This document shows, piece after piece, positions 26,011 to 35,880 of a stretch of DNA of 64,000 nt. Under the pieces are notes generated by a model that ran no database searches, had not been told where the DNA came from, and saw only the letters and a list, made by a program, of their open reading frames with translations. Positions within the stretch are counted from its first letter, which is position 1. Each line of letters begins with the position of its first letter. The position numbers and the translations under genes were made by a program. Source of the DNA: Sipunculus nudus (lineage: Eukaryota > Annelida > Sipuncula > Golfingiida > Sipunculidae); assembly GCA_026874595.1 (NCBI GenBank), contig CM049318.1, positions 43,378,456 through 43,442,455 on the forward strand, in the 5' to 3' direction.

Positions 26011-28262
26011 ACAAGGCCTACAGGCCTAATGCAACCTGTGCATTGGGAAATACACCAGGTACAATGCTTCAGTGCTGGTCCATTAATTTCCATGTATATG
26101 AAAAATGCAAGCACTAAACATTTTGAATATGAAACAATTACACTAAGATCACTGCTGAAATTCTGGCATGGGTGCACACATCACAAAAATGATTGTAGCT
26201 AGAACCACCAGTCTTGTATACAACGAAGCTATCAGAGATATATACATAAGCCCAATTTCAAAGACTGATATATCAAACCCCTCCTAAGAAAAAGCAGAGA
26301 CCCACACTGTGCAAAAGTCACTGTAGGTGGCGACACCTGTCTTGTGAGCGAGAAAGCCATCAAAGACACAGACAGGTCATAATATCAAGCCAATACATCA
26401 AACTTCCCAGAGTTTGATGCACTAGGCTGACCAGGCTTAGGTGAGTAAGGCAGTTGCCCACGAGTGAACTGTGACAAATTGCTGCCTCAAGCTACTGCAC
26501 TGAGTGAACTCTTGACCTGCACCTTGCTAGACTGAGAGAACTGGCTGCCCTGAGAGAACTCTTTACCTGTTGCATAATCTGACACAGTTGGCTGTCTGCA
26601 AAGATATAAATAGATCCAGGCTGAACTTTAGTGCCAAATCTGATGCAGTGAGCAGTCTGCCAAAACTATAAAAAGAATGCAGCTACTGCACTAAGTGAAC
26701 TCTTGGCCTATACCTGGCTGCACTTCTTCCAATCCAGGCACTGTGCCAAAATTATTTCCAGAGCTGACATCATCTTGGCTAATGGCCAACATCAAGGCAC
26801 TGGCAATATGCCAATGAAAACCAAGGGCTGCCATCTGTACACAAAAGTGGTCCTTACTTGAAATAACTTTGAAATTAATTTTCCCAATACAAAATACTTT
26901 TCAGCTGACTTCTTATAAAAAAGAAATCAGGAATATATGTAAAATTATTACAGATGCATACTGAATGCAAAATTAAAATACAGATATATCTCATTGGCAA
27001 ATTCTTGAATTAAGTTGAGTAGGGATACCAATAATTTATAATCCATGTACAGTTGTCTTTATATAGCCACAGAATGCTGAATACCCATGATTGTAACATT
27101 GCCTGGTATGATGAATAACTTAAATCATAAATCTAAATTTTTTAAAAGCTGAAAAAAAAGTTTCTTGTCAATATTAACCAAAGATAACCTAAAATCTAAA
27201 TGTCTAGTGGCATGATGTAATAGATGCTGATAAATTGGTGCCAGGCTAGATGTAACAGCATCACACAGCTAACTTATATGGTAAATGACTCAATTCAATC
27301 TCCATAATTCAGCCAAAAATCATTCATGTGGAACCATTAATGACAATTATTGTAAGAATTATTGTAGGGATTATTCTTGTAAAATATTTAACAAACTGGC
27401 TTCAGTGGCATCAGTCGAAAAACGTTTTGCAGGTTTATAATGCGTAAAAGAAGATACAGCAAGCTGTTCAGCTTCCCATAACTCAGCCAAAGAGGACTGA
27501 ACATAAACTATTTGAACAAACTTGAATTATCAACATCTGAGGATAATTAATGTGTGAGATTTAAGAAATTGGCCCAGTGGTTTTTGAGAAGAAGATCTTT
27601 GTAGCCACCGAGCTAAAAAGGGCTGATATGGCATATCACTTAATACAGCTTCCCATAACTTAGCCAAAAGTCACTGAAAAGAGATCATTTGAACAAACTT
27701 CAGAAAGCACTACCCTAGGATCATTTCTGTGAAAAAAAAGGGCACTGATGACCCTGTACAAAAAAAGGCCGATGCAGGTGGCGCCACCAATACCTCAATT
27801 TCAGATATGACCTATGTGACCAACATTTGCATAAAATTTGGTGATGATAGCTCCAGCCGTTTCTGAGATTCAAATTTTAATATGCTTTTTTGCACATATG
27901 ACATAGTTCAACCTCCTGTAACTCGGCCAAAAAATCTCCGAATCGGAATCATTCGAACAAACCTGAGAGAGATTGTTCGAGGGATCATTTCTGTGAAATA
28001 TTGGACAAGTTGGCTTGACAGTTTCGGAAAAGAAAATTTTTAAATTGTTTTAGCTTTTTCCCTATAAAATCTAAGAAAATGCAGTAAAAAAAAAAATAAA
28101 CAAAATCAGATAGTTTTTTTGATAACTGATTATTTGCAAAAAAATTGGTGATGCTAGCCCCTGCTGTTTTTGAGATAGCTATGGTAAACATACAGACGAC
28201 GCACGATGCATGACAGACGACGCACGACGGAGCACCATCGCATAAGCTCACAGGTTCACTAA
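26011..28262 (+). mobile_element. complete F2 element, 2.25 kb
   Basis: The best bounded F2 copy: head ACAAGGCCTACAGGCC at 26011 and end 'cgcataagctcacagg', TTCACTAA at about 28255-28262. It lies within an F1 tail whose halves abut at 26010 and 28263. The interior has the 'gtgaactcttgacct' block (26440-26740), an A-rich middle (26830-27150) and degenerate array units (27290-28190), one with GGTGGCGCCACC at 27777. No protein is encoded. No clear target duplication is visible beyond the A-run at the site. Confidence 0.75.
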
Positions 28263-28463
28263 AAAATAGGTTTTTCCTTAATTTCTCAAAGGAATGAACT
28301 TGCAAAGACCCAGTTTTCGACTTGATAGGAGATCTTGGGGACATCTAACATTAGGCCGAATTTAGGATTGCTAGGTCTTATGGTTTAAAACGTGCCACAT
28401 CTACGGACAGACGGACAAAGGCCCACCACTATACTTGATGACTTATAGTCAGCTGAGCTAAAA
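28263..28463 (+). mobile_element. F1 3' tail, right half
   Basis: Continues the F1 tail across the nested F2, with 'acgtgccacatctacgg', a short GGAC tail and the terminal hairpin ending at 28460. Confidence 0.75.
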
Positions 28464-29560
28464 ACCCCTTTTCAAATAAAGTTTTCACACTGTTGGTTGG
28501 ATGAGGGACAAACAATATCATTATGCTGATTACTATCTCAGCTTTAATTTATCCCTGGAATTAATATTCAGTTTCACACCTGGTGAAGTATTTACTCTTC
28601 TGAATTGAGGATTTCATTATCTGATGACGTCCACTCTTTCATAGCAATACACCAATTTCCGGACACATTTAAATGTGCACTTTAATTATTGTAACCCCGG
28701 AAGTACAATAAAAAATCTAAAATGTAGCAAAGGCCTAGAATAAGAATGAATCAAATACTATAAATTATAACATATATCTAGTTTATGCACCATCCTAGGG
28801 GGGGGGGGGGGGTGCTGCAGGGCAGAGGGGAAGCCTGTCAGGAGTGGCCAAGCTGAGCCAAGGCAAGCAGCCAGGAGTGGGTTACATACCAGTAACACAG
28901 ATGAAGGCTGTACTAGATGAGCTTGATGTAAACAACACTTGACGTGGTGTATAAAAACATGAATTTAAGCTACTCTTTTCAATCAATTCCTTTAAAATTT
29001 CAGATTTCAAAAGCTTAAATACTTATGTATACATACTGTGAAAATTAAATCAACAGTGCTTACAGTGAAAAAATGCGCCATGGCCAAAGTTGGACATAAT
29101 TTAAGGTATTGATTTTTTATTTATGCTAATAACTTAAATAAATTGCAAAATTCAGATCTAATTTTGGGTAAACAACTGAAAATTGATTAAATAAAGTTAT
29201 ATCCCTGAAAAAATTCTACTTAAAAAATTTTAAGTAGGTTCATAGAAAATGTGTGGAAGAATATGCATACTAAATATGATCAAAAACAGATCAGTGGTTT
29301 TGATATTAGGCAGCCTTGAAGTTGAACAATGGCTTTTTCATGGAAAAAATAGGTTTTTCCATAATATCTCAAAGGAATGAAGTCCTAGTGACCCAATTTT
29401 TTGTATGGTAGGAGATTTGGGGGACATTTTACTGTATGCAAAATTTTGGAATTGTAGGACCAACTGTTTCAAAATGTGCCCTGTTAACGACAGGCCGGCA
29501 GGCCGGTAGACAAAGGACCATGACTATATAGCTCTAATGACTTATAGTCAGCTGAGCTAA
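28464..29560 (+). mobile_element. F1 3' half
   Basis: Matches 1370-2409 closely, including the block around a G-run (28798-28812), the 'cagtgctta' block and the F1 hairpin at about 29529-29559. No gene is seen. Confidence 0.7.
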
Positions 29561-30112
29561 ATATTAAACAATTGAGCTTGAGAGTTTCATCATAAAACAT
29601 AATTTGACTGAAAGAGGCTAAAATTATGAGGTTTTTGTCCGTAAAAAACAGGTCGATGTCGGTGGCATCACAAAAATTGCAATTTCAAATATGAGTCAAG
29701 TGACCAACATTTGCACAAAACTTGTTGATGCTAGCTCCTGTCTTTTCTGAGATTGTTATGTTAGTATGCTTACTTGGCCAAATGACTAAGTTCAAATGCC
29801 TGTAACTCAGCCAAAATTCATCAAACTCAAACCATTTGAACAAACTTGAGAGAGCTGGAACTTTTTCTGTGACATATTGAACAATTTGGTTGAATGATTT
29901 CAGATAAGAAGACTTTCAAAGGTTCTTATAACTTTTTCCCTTTAAAATGTAAGTTAATGCAGGTGGCACCTCAAAACGCTCAATCCAACAACATTTGATA
30001 TGTGACAGATTTTTGCATAAAATTTGGGGATGCTAGCTCCCACTATTCCTGAGAAATTATAGGTTAATGTACTGATGACTGATGACCCTCATACAGAAAT
30101 GGTTGATGCAGG
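29561..30112 (+). mobile_element. F2 fragment, host site of the Gypsy element
   Basis: F2 internal units running up to 'gatgcagg' at 30105-30112. The matching continuation 'gcaggtggcaccaccaat' is on the other side of the retrotransposon at 34819, so the retrotransposon landed next to the palindrome-bearing core of an F2 unit. Confidence 0.7.
30108..30112 (+). repeat. 5-bp target duplication GCAGG (left)
   Basis: GCAGG immediately before the 5' LTR; identical to 34819-34823. Confidence 0.9.
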
Positions 30113-30283
30113 TGTAATGATCACATAGTTAATATTTTGGTAACCTTTTAAAGAAAGCATCTTGTTTATAGTAAGCCGTTAGGGCACCAGGGGGCAGCAC
30201 ATATACTTCCTGTATCTTGCTGGATAAAACACATGTGGCTAGACTTGGTGTTGTGACTTTATCGGCCTGCATCTATCAACACA
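30113..30283 (+). repeat. 5' LTR
   Basis: Starts TGTAATGATC and ends ATCAACACA. It differs from the 3' LTR near 30131-30136 (one substitution and one extra base), at AAAGAAAGC (AAATAAAGC in the 3' LTR) and at CGGCCTGC (CGGCCAGC). The AATAAA of the 3' LTR is therefore lost here. A TATA-like GGATAAAAC lies at about 30222. Confidence 0.93.
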
Positions 30284-30301
30284 TGGTGTCAGAATATGGA
30301 T
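30284..30301 (+). promoter_or_regulatory. primer binding site, tRNA-Leu type
   Basis: TGGTGTCAGAA directly follows the LTR and is complementary to the CCA-ended acceptor of animal tRNA-Leu (from family knowledge); after 11 matches it diverges and then matches again at GGAT. It overlaps the gag start codon at 30296. Confidence 0.7.
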
Positions 30302-30997
30302 CATATCGAAGCACCCAACCCACTGAGCCTTGAAGGCAACCTGAATGAGAACTGGAAACTTTTCTACCAGGGATGGCAAATATATTTCGCATTAAAAACG
30401 CATGGGCATGGACTGGACTGTGATGACAAGTTCAAGGCCTCCCTGTTTCTCAAGTCTGTGGGCAAAGAAGCGTTCGAACTGTACAATACCTTCACTTGGG
30501 ATAATGCCGGTGATGAGTGGAAGCTAGACAAAATAATAGAAAGATACAAATCATATTGTGCCGACAGGGATTCGGCAGCGATCCACGTGCAACGTTTCTT
30601 CAACTGTCGTCAACAAGCAGGTCAGTCTAATGATTCATATATAAACCAAGTGCAACACCTAGCAAAAAAGTGCCCATTTACCCCAATCATGAACAATATG
30701 ATAAAATGAAGGATTATGTGTGGTGTCCATAGTGAGCCCCTCAAAGAAAGACTCTTTAGAGAAAAGAATGACGTCACACTTGAACGTGTTATACAGATAT
30801 GTAGGGTGGCTGAGGCTGCCACAAAACAGGCCAGAGAGCTTAGGGATACAGAGACAGTTACTGTCCAGGCAGTGAAAGGGTACAGTAAACAGAAATACAG
30901 CTCAAATAAGCCTGTCAACAGTGCTAGTATTAGCACCAGTTTGAAATCCCGTTACCCCAGCAATAGAGATGCTAGGCCTAGGGGCTATGGGGGGTAA
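30296..30997 (+). pseudogene. gag: gag (capsid region), broken
   Basis: Structural polyprotein of the retrotransposon, expected to form the cytoplasmic particle around its RNA. The ATG at 30296 is the first after the primer site. Residues 1-137 have the Gag features of the Gypsy group: an aromatic 'W..F...W..Y' opening and a charged helical stretch. A TGA at 30707-30709 interrupts it. The same frame then continues for about 95 codons ('CGVHSEPLKERLF' onwards, typical of the capsid C-terminal part) to TAA at 30995. The zinc-knuckle part is in another frame, joined at a run of six G (30989-30994). Because knuckles normally belong to Gag, I read the frame change as damage rather than programmed shifting. 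The function is defunct in this copy. Confidence 0.85.
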
Positions 30998-33500
30998 GAG
31001 AGACTTTCAGTGTAACAGCTGTGGCTATACACATAGACCAAGGGCCTGCCCAGCTTATGGTAAAACCTGTAAGGGTTGTCAGGGGAAAAACCACTTCATT
31101 AAAATGTGTTGCAGGTCTCAGGTGCACACAGTCAGTGCAGAACCAAACCAAGATTATACGTCTTGTTCTGAGGAATCGGATGGATTCACTATTGACTCAG
31201 TGGACAGTAAAGATGCTGTAAATGCATCATGGATTATACCAATGACTATTGAAGGTGATACTGTGAATGTTAAGCTTGACACAGGTGCAAATGTCAACAT
31301 AATGAGCAAATCTACATATGACTGTTTGAGTAACAGGCCAAAGCTACAGTGTGCCGATGTGAGGCTAACAGCTTACGCAGGTAGTGACATACCAGTGGCC
31401 GGCAAATGTGATGTCAAGGTCACGCACAATGGTAGAACCTATCACACAGACTTTGTTATAGCTCCGGCTAGTGTTCAATCCATTCTAGGAGTACAGGACT
31501 GTGAGAGGCTTGGTCTCATAAAACGTACATGGGAAGTCACTTTAGATAGTAGGCCTAAGCACAGTGCAGCAACTGACAATACTGCCAGTCTTGATGACAA
31601 AGTAGATTTGAGGTCCCAAGCAATAAACAGGTTTCCTGATGTTTTTAAGGGTCTAGGATGCCTACCTGGCACACGCACAATTCAGATGGATCCAGATAGT
31701 CAACCAGTCATAGAAGCTTGTCGCAAAATACCGTTTGCCCTTCATAGCGAAGACAAGACCGAACTTAAGCGGATGGAGGACGCTGGTGTCATAACAAAGG
31801 TGACAGAGCCAACTGACTGGGTCAGTGCACTTGTAGTCGTTAGAAAGAAAACAGGAGGTCTGAGACTGTGCATGGACCCAAAGAATTTAAATAGAGCCAT
31901 AAGACGAGAACACTACAAAATGCCCAGCCGAGAGGAAATTATGGCTAAGTTTGCTAACAAGAAATACTTCACAAAACTGGATGCCAAACATGGCTTTTGG
32001 CAGATACGCCTAGACGATCAGTCATCAAAACAGTGCACTGTCGCGACGCCATTCGGACGGTACAGATTCTTACGGCTTCCGTTCGGAATTCGGTCAGCAC
32101 CGGAAGTGTTTCACCGAATCGTACACGAATTATTCGACGATATACCAAATGTCGATACCAGCATGGATGACATTGTGATCTCCGGCAGTACAGAGGCTGA
32201 ACATGACATCACGCTGTGGAAAGTCCTAGAGAGATGTCGCGAGAAAGGCTTGACTTTAGGCCTAGATAAATGTCAGTTCAGGCTGCCAGAGATAGTGTTC
32301 ATAGGAGACCTGCTAACAAAGGATGGCCTTCAGCCTGACCCCGAAAAGGTCAAGGCCATTAACCAGATGCCAAGGCCCACTTGCCTCCGAGAAATACAGC
32401 AGTTTATGGGCATGGTGACTTTTCTTGCTAAATTTGTTCCGGATCTCTCCACCAGGGCGGCACCACTAAACAAGCTCAGAGAGAAAGACATAACCTGGAC
32501 CTGGGGGGATGATCAAGTAAAAGCTTGGACAGATCTCAAAAACATTGTCAAAAGCTCGCCAGTGTTACAGTACTACGATGCCAGCAAAGAGACATTGATA
32601 TCAAGCGACGCGTCAAAAGCAGGCCTGGGTGCAGTATTGCTACAGAAACATGATGAAAAATGGCTGCCAGTAGCCTATGCCTCCAGAGCAATGACCAAGA
32701 CAGAAATTAGATATGCCCAGATAGAAAAAGAGGCATTAGCGATGGCATATGCATGTGAGCGCTTTGACCAATATGTATACGGGAAAACATTCCAGATCGA
32801 GACAGACCACAAGCCGCTTGTGGCAATTTTCACCAAAGCATTGTATGACTGTCCAGCTAGGATCCAGCGATTCCGCTTGAGATTGCAGAAATATGACTTC
32901 ACTTTGTCGTATACACCTGGTCGACACATGTTAGTGGCCGACGCATTGTCGAGGAATTATAATTCACAAGAAACCCCCATCAGTAGCACAGAAGATGATG
33001 TGCGGGCATTCGTTGATCATGTGATTGCTACTGTGCCAATAGTAGACAACAAACTACAGGATATACGCGAAGCGACATCCAGAGATGCTGAGATGAAGCA
33101 ACTAACAGATATCATCTTGAACGGCTGGCCTCAGACAAGAAAGCGTTGTCCTGGCATTACTGCTGATTACTGGAGCTATCGCGATGAAGTAACAGTGCTA
33201 GAAGGACTGCTCTTTAAAGGGACAAGAATAATCATACCTAGTTGTATGCGTGCCGGTATACTGCAGAAGATACATGTGGGACATTTGGGCCAGGAAAAAT
33301 GTAAACGCCGAGCACGACAATCAGTGTTTTGGCCAAGGATCAATCAAGAAATCGAGGCCATGGTGAACAATGCACAGAAAGTATCACCAACAGAAGTAAA
33401 CAACAGGCTGAACCATTGCAGCAGCACCCGGTGGCAACCGCACCATGGGAAAAAGTGGCTACCGATTTATTCGAGTTCGACCAGAAAAACTACATCGTAG
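30969..33500 (+). CDS. pol: pol: zinc knuckles, protease, RT, RNase H, start of integrase
   Basis: An 843-codon open frame; the ATG is arbitrary because the true reading starts in gag. In order: two CCHC knuckles (residues 15-27 and 34-47) that bind RNA; an aspartic protease with DTGA at 104-107; reverse transcriptase from about 240 to 500, with the first catalytic Asp at 338 in KLDAKHGFWQI and the DD pair at 400-401 in SMDD; RNase H with Asp 547, a Glu near 588 and Asp 613; and the integrase zinc-binding His pair at 769 and 772. The reverse transcriptase box has Ser where Tyr is usual in Y-x-DD. From about 33366 the frame is wrong, so the last 40 or so residues are not integrase. The copy is defective but only lightly decayed. 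Confidence 0.93.
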   Translation: MLGLGAMGGKRDFQCNSCGYTHRPRACPAYGKTCKGCQGKNHFIKMCCRSQVHTVSAEPNQDYTSCSEESDGFTIDSVDSKDAVNASWIIPMTIEGDTVNVKLDTGANVNIMSKSTYDCLSNRPKLQCADVRLTAYAGSDIPVAGKCDVKVTHNGRTYHTDFVIAPASVQSILGVQDCERLGLIKRTWEVTLDSRPKHSAATDNTASLDDKVDLRSQAINRFPDVFKGLGCLPGTRTIQMDPDSQPVIEACRKIPFALHSEDKTELKRMEDAGVITKVTEPTDWVSALVVVRKKTGGLRLCMDPKNLNRAIRREHYKMPSREEIMAKFANKKYFTKLDAKHGFWQIRLDDQSSKQCTVATPFGRYRFLRLPFGIRSAPEVFHRIVHELFDDIPNVDTSMDDIVISGSTEAEHDITLWKVLERCREKGLTLGLDKCQFRLPEIVFIGDLLTKDGLQPDPEKVKAINQMPRPTCLREIQQFMGMVTFLAKFVPDLSTRAAPLNKLREKDITWTWGDDQVKAWTDLKNIVKSSPVLQYYDASKETLISSDASKAGLGAVLLQKHDEKWLPVAYASRAMTKTEIRYAQIEKEALAMAYACERFDQYVYGKTFQIETDHKPLVAIFTKALYDCPARIQRFRLRLQKYDFTLSYTPGRHMLVADALSRNYNSQETPISSTEDDVRAFVDHVIATVPIVDNKLQDIREATSRDAEMKQLTDIILNGWPQTRKRCPGITADYWSYRDEVTVLEGLLFKGTRIIIPSCMRAGILQKIHVGHLGQEKCKRRARQSVFWPRINQEIEAMVNNAQKVSPTEVNNRLNHCSSTRWQPHHGKKWLPIYSSSTRKTTS

Positions 33501-34378
33501 TGACTGATTATTATTCCAACTACCCGGAGGTAGCATCGCTATCCAATACTAGCAGTGGTCAAGTTATCACAGCACTTAAGAAGATATTCTCAAGGCATGG
33601 GGTGCCACTCGTTGTTTTTAGTGATAACGGCACGTGCTACTCGAGGGACAAGTTTACCAGATTCGCCCAAGAATGGGATTTCAGACATGAGACCTCCAAC
33701 CCACACCATCCAGCATCTAATGGGCTGGCAGAAAACGCCGTCAAAATCGTCAAAAATATCCTTAAGAAAGCTAAAACCAGCGGTGAGGATCCCCTCATGG
33801 GTCTCATGATATATCGTAGCACTCCCCTTGAATCGGGCTACTCGCCTAGCCAGCTGCTTATGAACCGTTCTATTCGCACTAACCTACCTGATGGACGACA
33901 ACTCCGACAGCCTAAGGCCAGTGCAGTGTTACATCATAAACAAGCCACCAAGCACAAACAAAAGAAATACTTCGATCGCAAGGCCAGTAAGCGCCCATTA
34001 AACCGACTGGCCCCAGGTGACACGGTACGAATCCGCACTTCTCATCAATGGGACTGGTCGGAGAGAGGAGAAGTGATGAGAGAAGTGAGCCCTAGATCAT
34101 ACTTAGTCAGGTCTGAAAACGGCTCACAGTACAGGCGAAACCGCAGGCATATAATGAAAACAGCAGAAACGCCGCTTTCCACATACACCCAGATTGACTG
34201 TGAAACACCAGATGATTTGCAGTCAGAAACGTCAGTCCTGGAACCAGTTCCATTACCATCAGCAGCCAATACCCAGCAGCAGCAGAGACCACCAGTGCCA
34301 CCAAGACCGAACAAACCATGGGTCACGAGGGCAGGTCGGACGAGCAGACCACCTACCAGGCTGATAGAGACTCAGTAA
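33366..34378 (+). CDS. pol: pol: integrase core and C-terminal domain, frame-shifted
   Basis: Integrase joins the cDNA to the target DNA. The homologous part begins near 33366 in a different frame from the RT region, after an apparent one-base loss; an upstream ATG at 33329 lies in sequence read out of frame. The catalytic triad is complete: Asp at codon 33464, Asp at 33623 (SDNG) and Glu at 33731 (LAEN), with 35 residues between the last two. The C-terminal part has the 'W.ERGEV..EVS.RSY.VR' block and an NRRH motif usual for this Gypsy group, then a proline-rich tail with 'RAGRTSRPPTRL' and the stop at 34376. The first zinc-binding Cys is kept (33371), but the second position is Ser (33380). 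No envelope follows. Confidence 0.92.
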
Positions 34379-34636
34379 AATTGTTTAATAATAATGATAG
34401 GCACACTCTGTAACTGCCCCTCTTTTATTTAGTTCATTTATAATATGTAACATGTTTAATATATATCATGCAAGATTACATGCCGGACATGTAATACTGA
34501 CTAATTTGCAATAATTGTAATAACATGAAGATTTCATATTTATGCGAGTACACAGTTAACACAAGATAAAAACAACGTTCAGACTTTTAACACTTTATTA
34601 TTAATACCGATATTATCACTTGCATGCTTAAAACCT
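34379..34636 (+). other. retrotransposon 3' untranslated region
   Basis: 258 bp of AT-rich sequence between the pol stop and the polypurine tract, with no ORF. Confidence 0.8.
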
Positions 34637-34648
34637 GAAAGGGGAAGA
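34637..34648 (+). promoter_or_regulatory. polypurine tract
   Basis: GAAAGGGGAAGA ends exactly at the 3' LTR, the expected plus-strand primer. Confidence 0.9.
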
Positions 34649-34818
34649 TGTAATGATCACATAGTTAACATTTGGTAACCTTTTAAATAAAGCATCTTGT
34701 TTATAGTAAGCCGTTAGGGCACCAGGGGGCAGCACATATACTTCCTGTATCTTGCTGGATAAAACACATGTGGCTAGACTTGGTGTTGTGACTTTATCGG
34801 CCAGCATCTATCAACACA
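34649..34818 (+). repeat. 3' LTR
   Basis: 170 bp, TGTAATGATC to ATCAACACA. It carries an AATAAA poly(A) signal at about 34684 that is mutated in the 5' LTR. Confidence 0.93.
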
Positions 34819-34823
34819 GCAGG
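34819..34823 (+). repeat. 5-bp target duplication GCAGG (right)
   Basis: Directly after the 3' LTR; the F2 sequence 'gcaggtggcaccacc' continues. Confidence 0.9.
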
Positions 34824-35000
34824 TGGCACCACCAATACCTCAAATTTATATACGAGTTATGTGACCAACATTTGCATAAAATTTGGTGAAGAAAGCCCCA
34901 GCCGTTTTCGAGATAGTATGGGTTGATGTACAGGCGACAGATGACGCACAACGTATGATGGACGACGCGACACCGTCGCATAAGCTAACAGGTTTGCTAA
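34824..35000 (+). mobile_element. F2 3' end, right of the Gypsy insertion
   Basis: Continues the interrupted F2 unit and ends 'cgcataagctaacagg', TTTGCTAA at 34993-35000. Confidence 0.7.
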
Positions 35001-35880
35001 TAAAATTGGACATTTTGATTTCACATAATTATTTTGACATAAATACAGAAATGCAATAGGTATAATATTCTGGTTTCTTGGCAAAGCCTCATGTTGTTTG
35101 TGGAACTCACCAGGTCATTGGTCACCAGTGGAGCTCATTAGCAGGCCATTGCCAAATTGTCCATTTTCAGCCCTTATAAACCAAGTAATAGCCTGATGTT
35201 TCAAAATGATACCCACCGATGATCTGTTGACCTACAAAGGGACTGGCATAGTGTTTTTACAAGAGTAACCAGTACTCTAGTTTCAAAACTACTGAAGAAC
35301 CCTGATGTATCCAGAGGTAAGTAACATTATTTCCACTCATGCAGAGTTAATAAAATGAGCACTTTACTGACAATCTCAAATAAAAGGACTGATTCATATT
35401 AATAAATGATTTATTAGCAGCTATGCAGTCAGACAACATTAAATAATATAGCCTGAATCAAAGCCAATTTTTGAAAATAAAATTAATATTGTTTCACTCC
35501 CTTTCAGGTGGTTCAAGACAGTTTCAATTCTAATTGAATGGTTTGTTCATACACACCAAGCCAGTTGATAACTGCCAAACAACATACATGCCTTCTTGAC
35601 AGTGTTCCGATTACATTTGTTCTGGACTCATTGCACATAAGTTGACACAACCACTGATGATATGGAAGGCTTTGCCATGACCATGTGTTGATGCTAGTGT
35701 GTTGGCACAGAGCCACACATATTATAACTAATGAGCATCATTCTGGGGGTATAACCCTTTACTGTTCAGATTAGCCTGTGGATTGTCACACTCCTACTGT
35801 TCAGATTTATTTTGCATTTTTTCCACATTTTGACATGAATCTATATAAGAGACATTAACTCAGTAACCGTTAAAGGTATC
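35001..35880. other. low-copy sequence, no gene recognised
   Basis: AT-rich, with no match to F1-F3 visible and no convincing exon. The ORFs here (for example 35513-35716, minus strand) are short and unremarkable. Confidence 0.6.

Larger units (their letters stand above)
30113..34818 (+). mobile_element. Ty3/Gypsy LTR retrotransposon, defective copy
   Basis: 4706 bp with LTRs of 171 and 170 bp, a primer site directly after the 5' LTR, gag, protease-RT-RNase H-integrase in Gypsy order, no envelope, a polypurine tract and a 5-bp duplication. RT and the C-terminal integrase region resemble the K02A2.6-like group of animal Gypsy elements (family knowledge, not a search). The LTRs differ at about four positions, roughly 2%, so insertion is fairly recent. 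This copy cannot make an intact polyprotein: a stop at 30707, a frame change at a G-run near 30990 and another at about 33366-33371 break it. Confidence 0.95.

Noticed and set aside
27985-28344. 119-codon minus-strand ORF as a coding region
   Set aside because: It crosses the F2/F1 junction at 28262, so it is a chance reading through two repeats.
30969-30997. Programmed frameshift between gag and pol
   Set aside because: The shift lies upstream of the zinc knuckles, which belong to Gag, and at a run of six G. Damage by slippage is the simpler reading.
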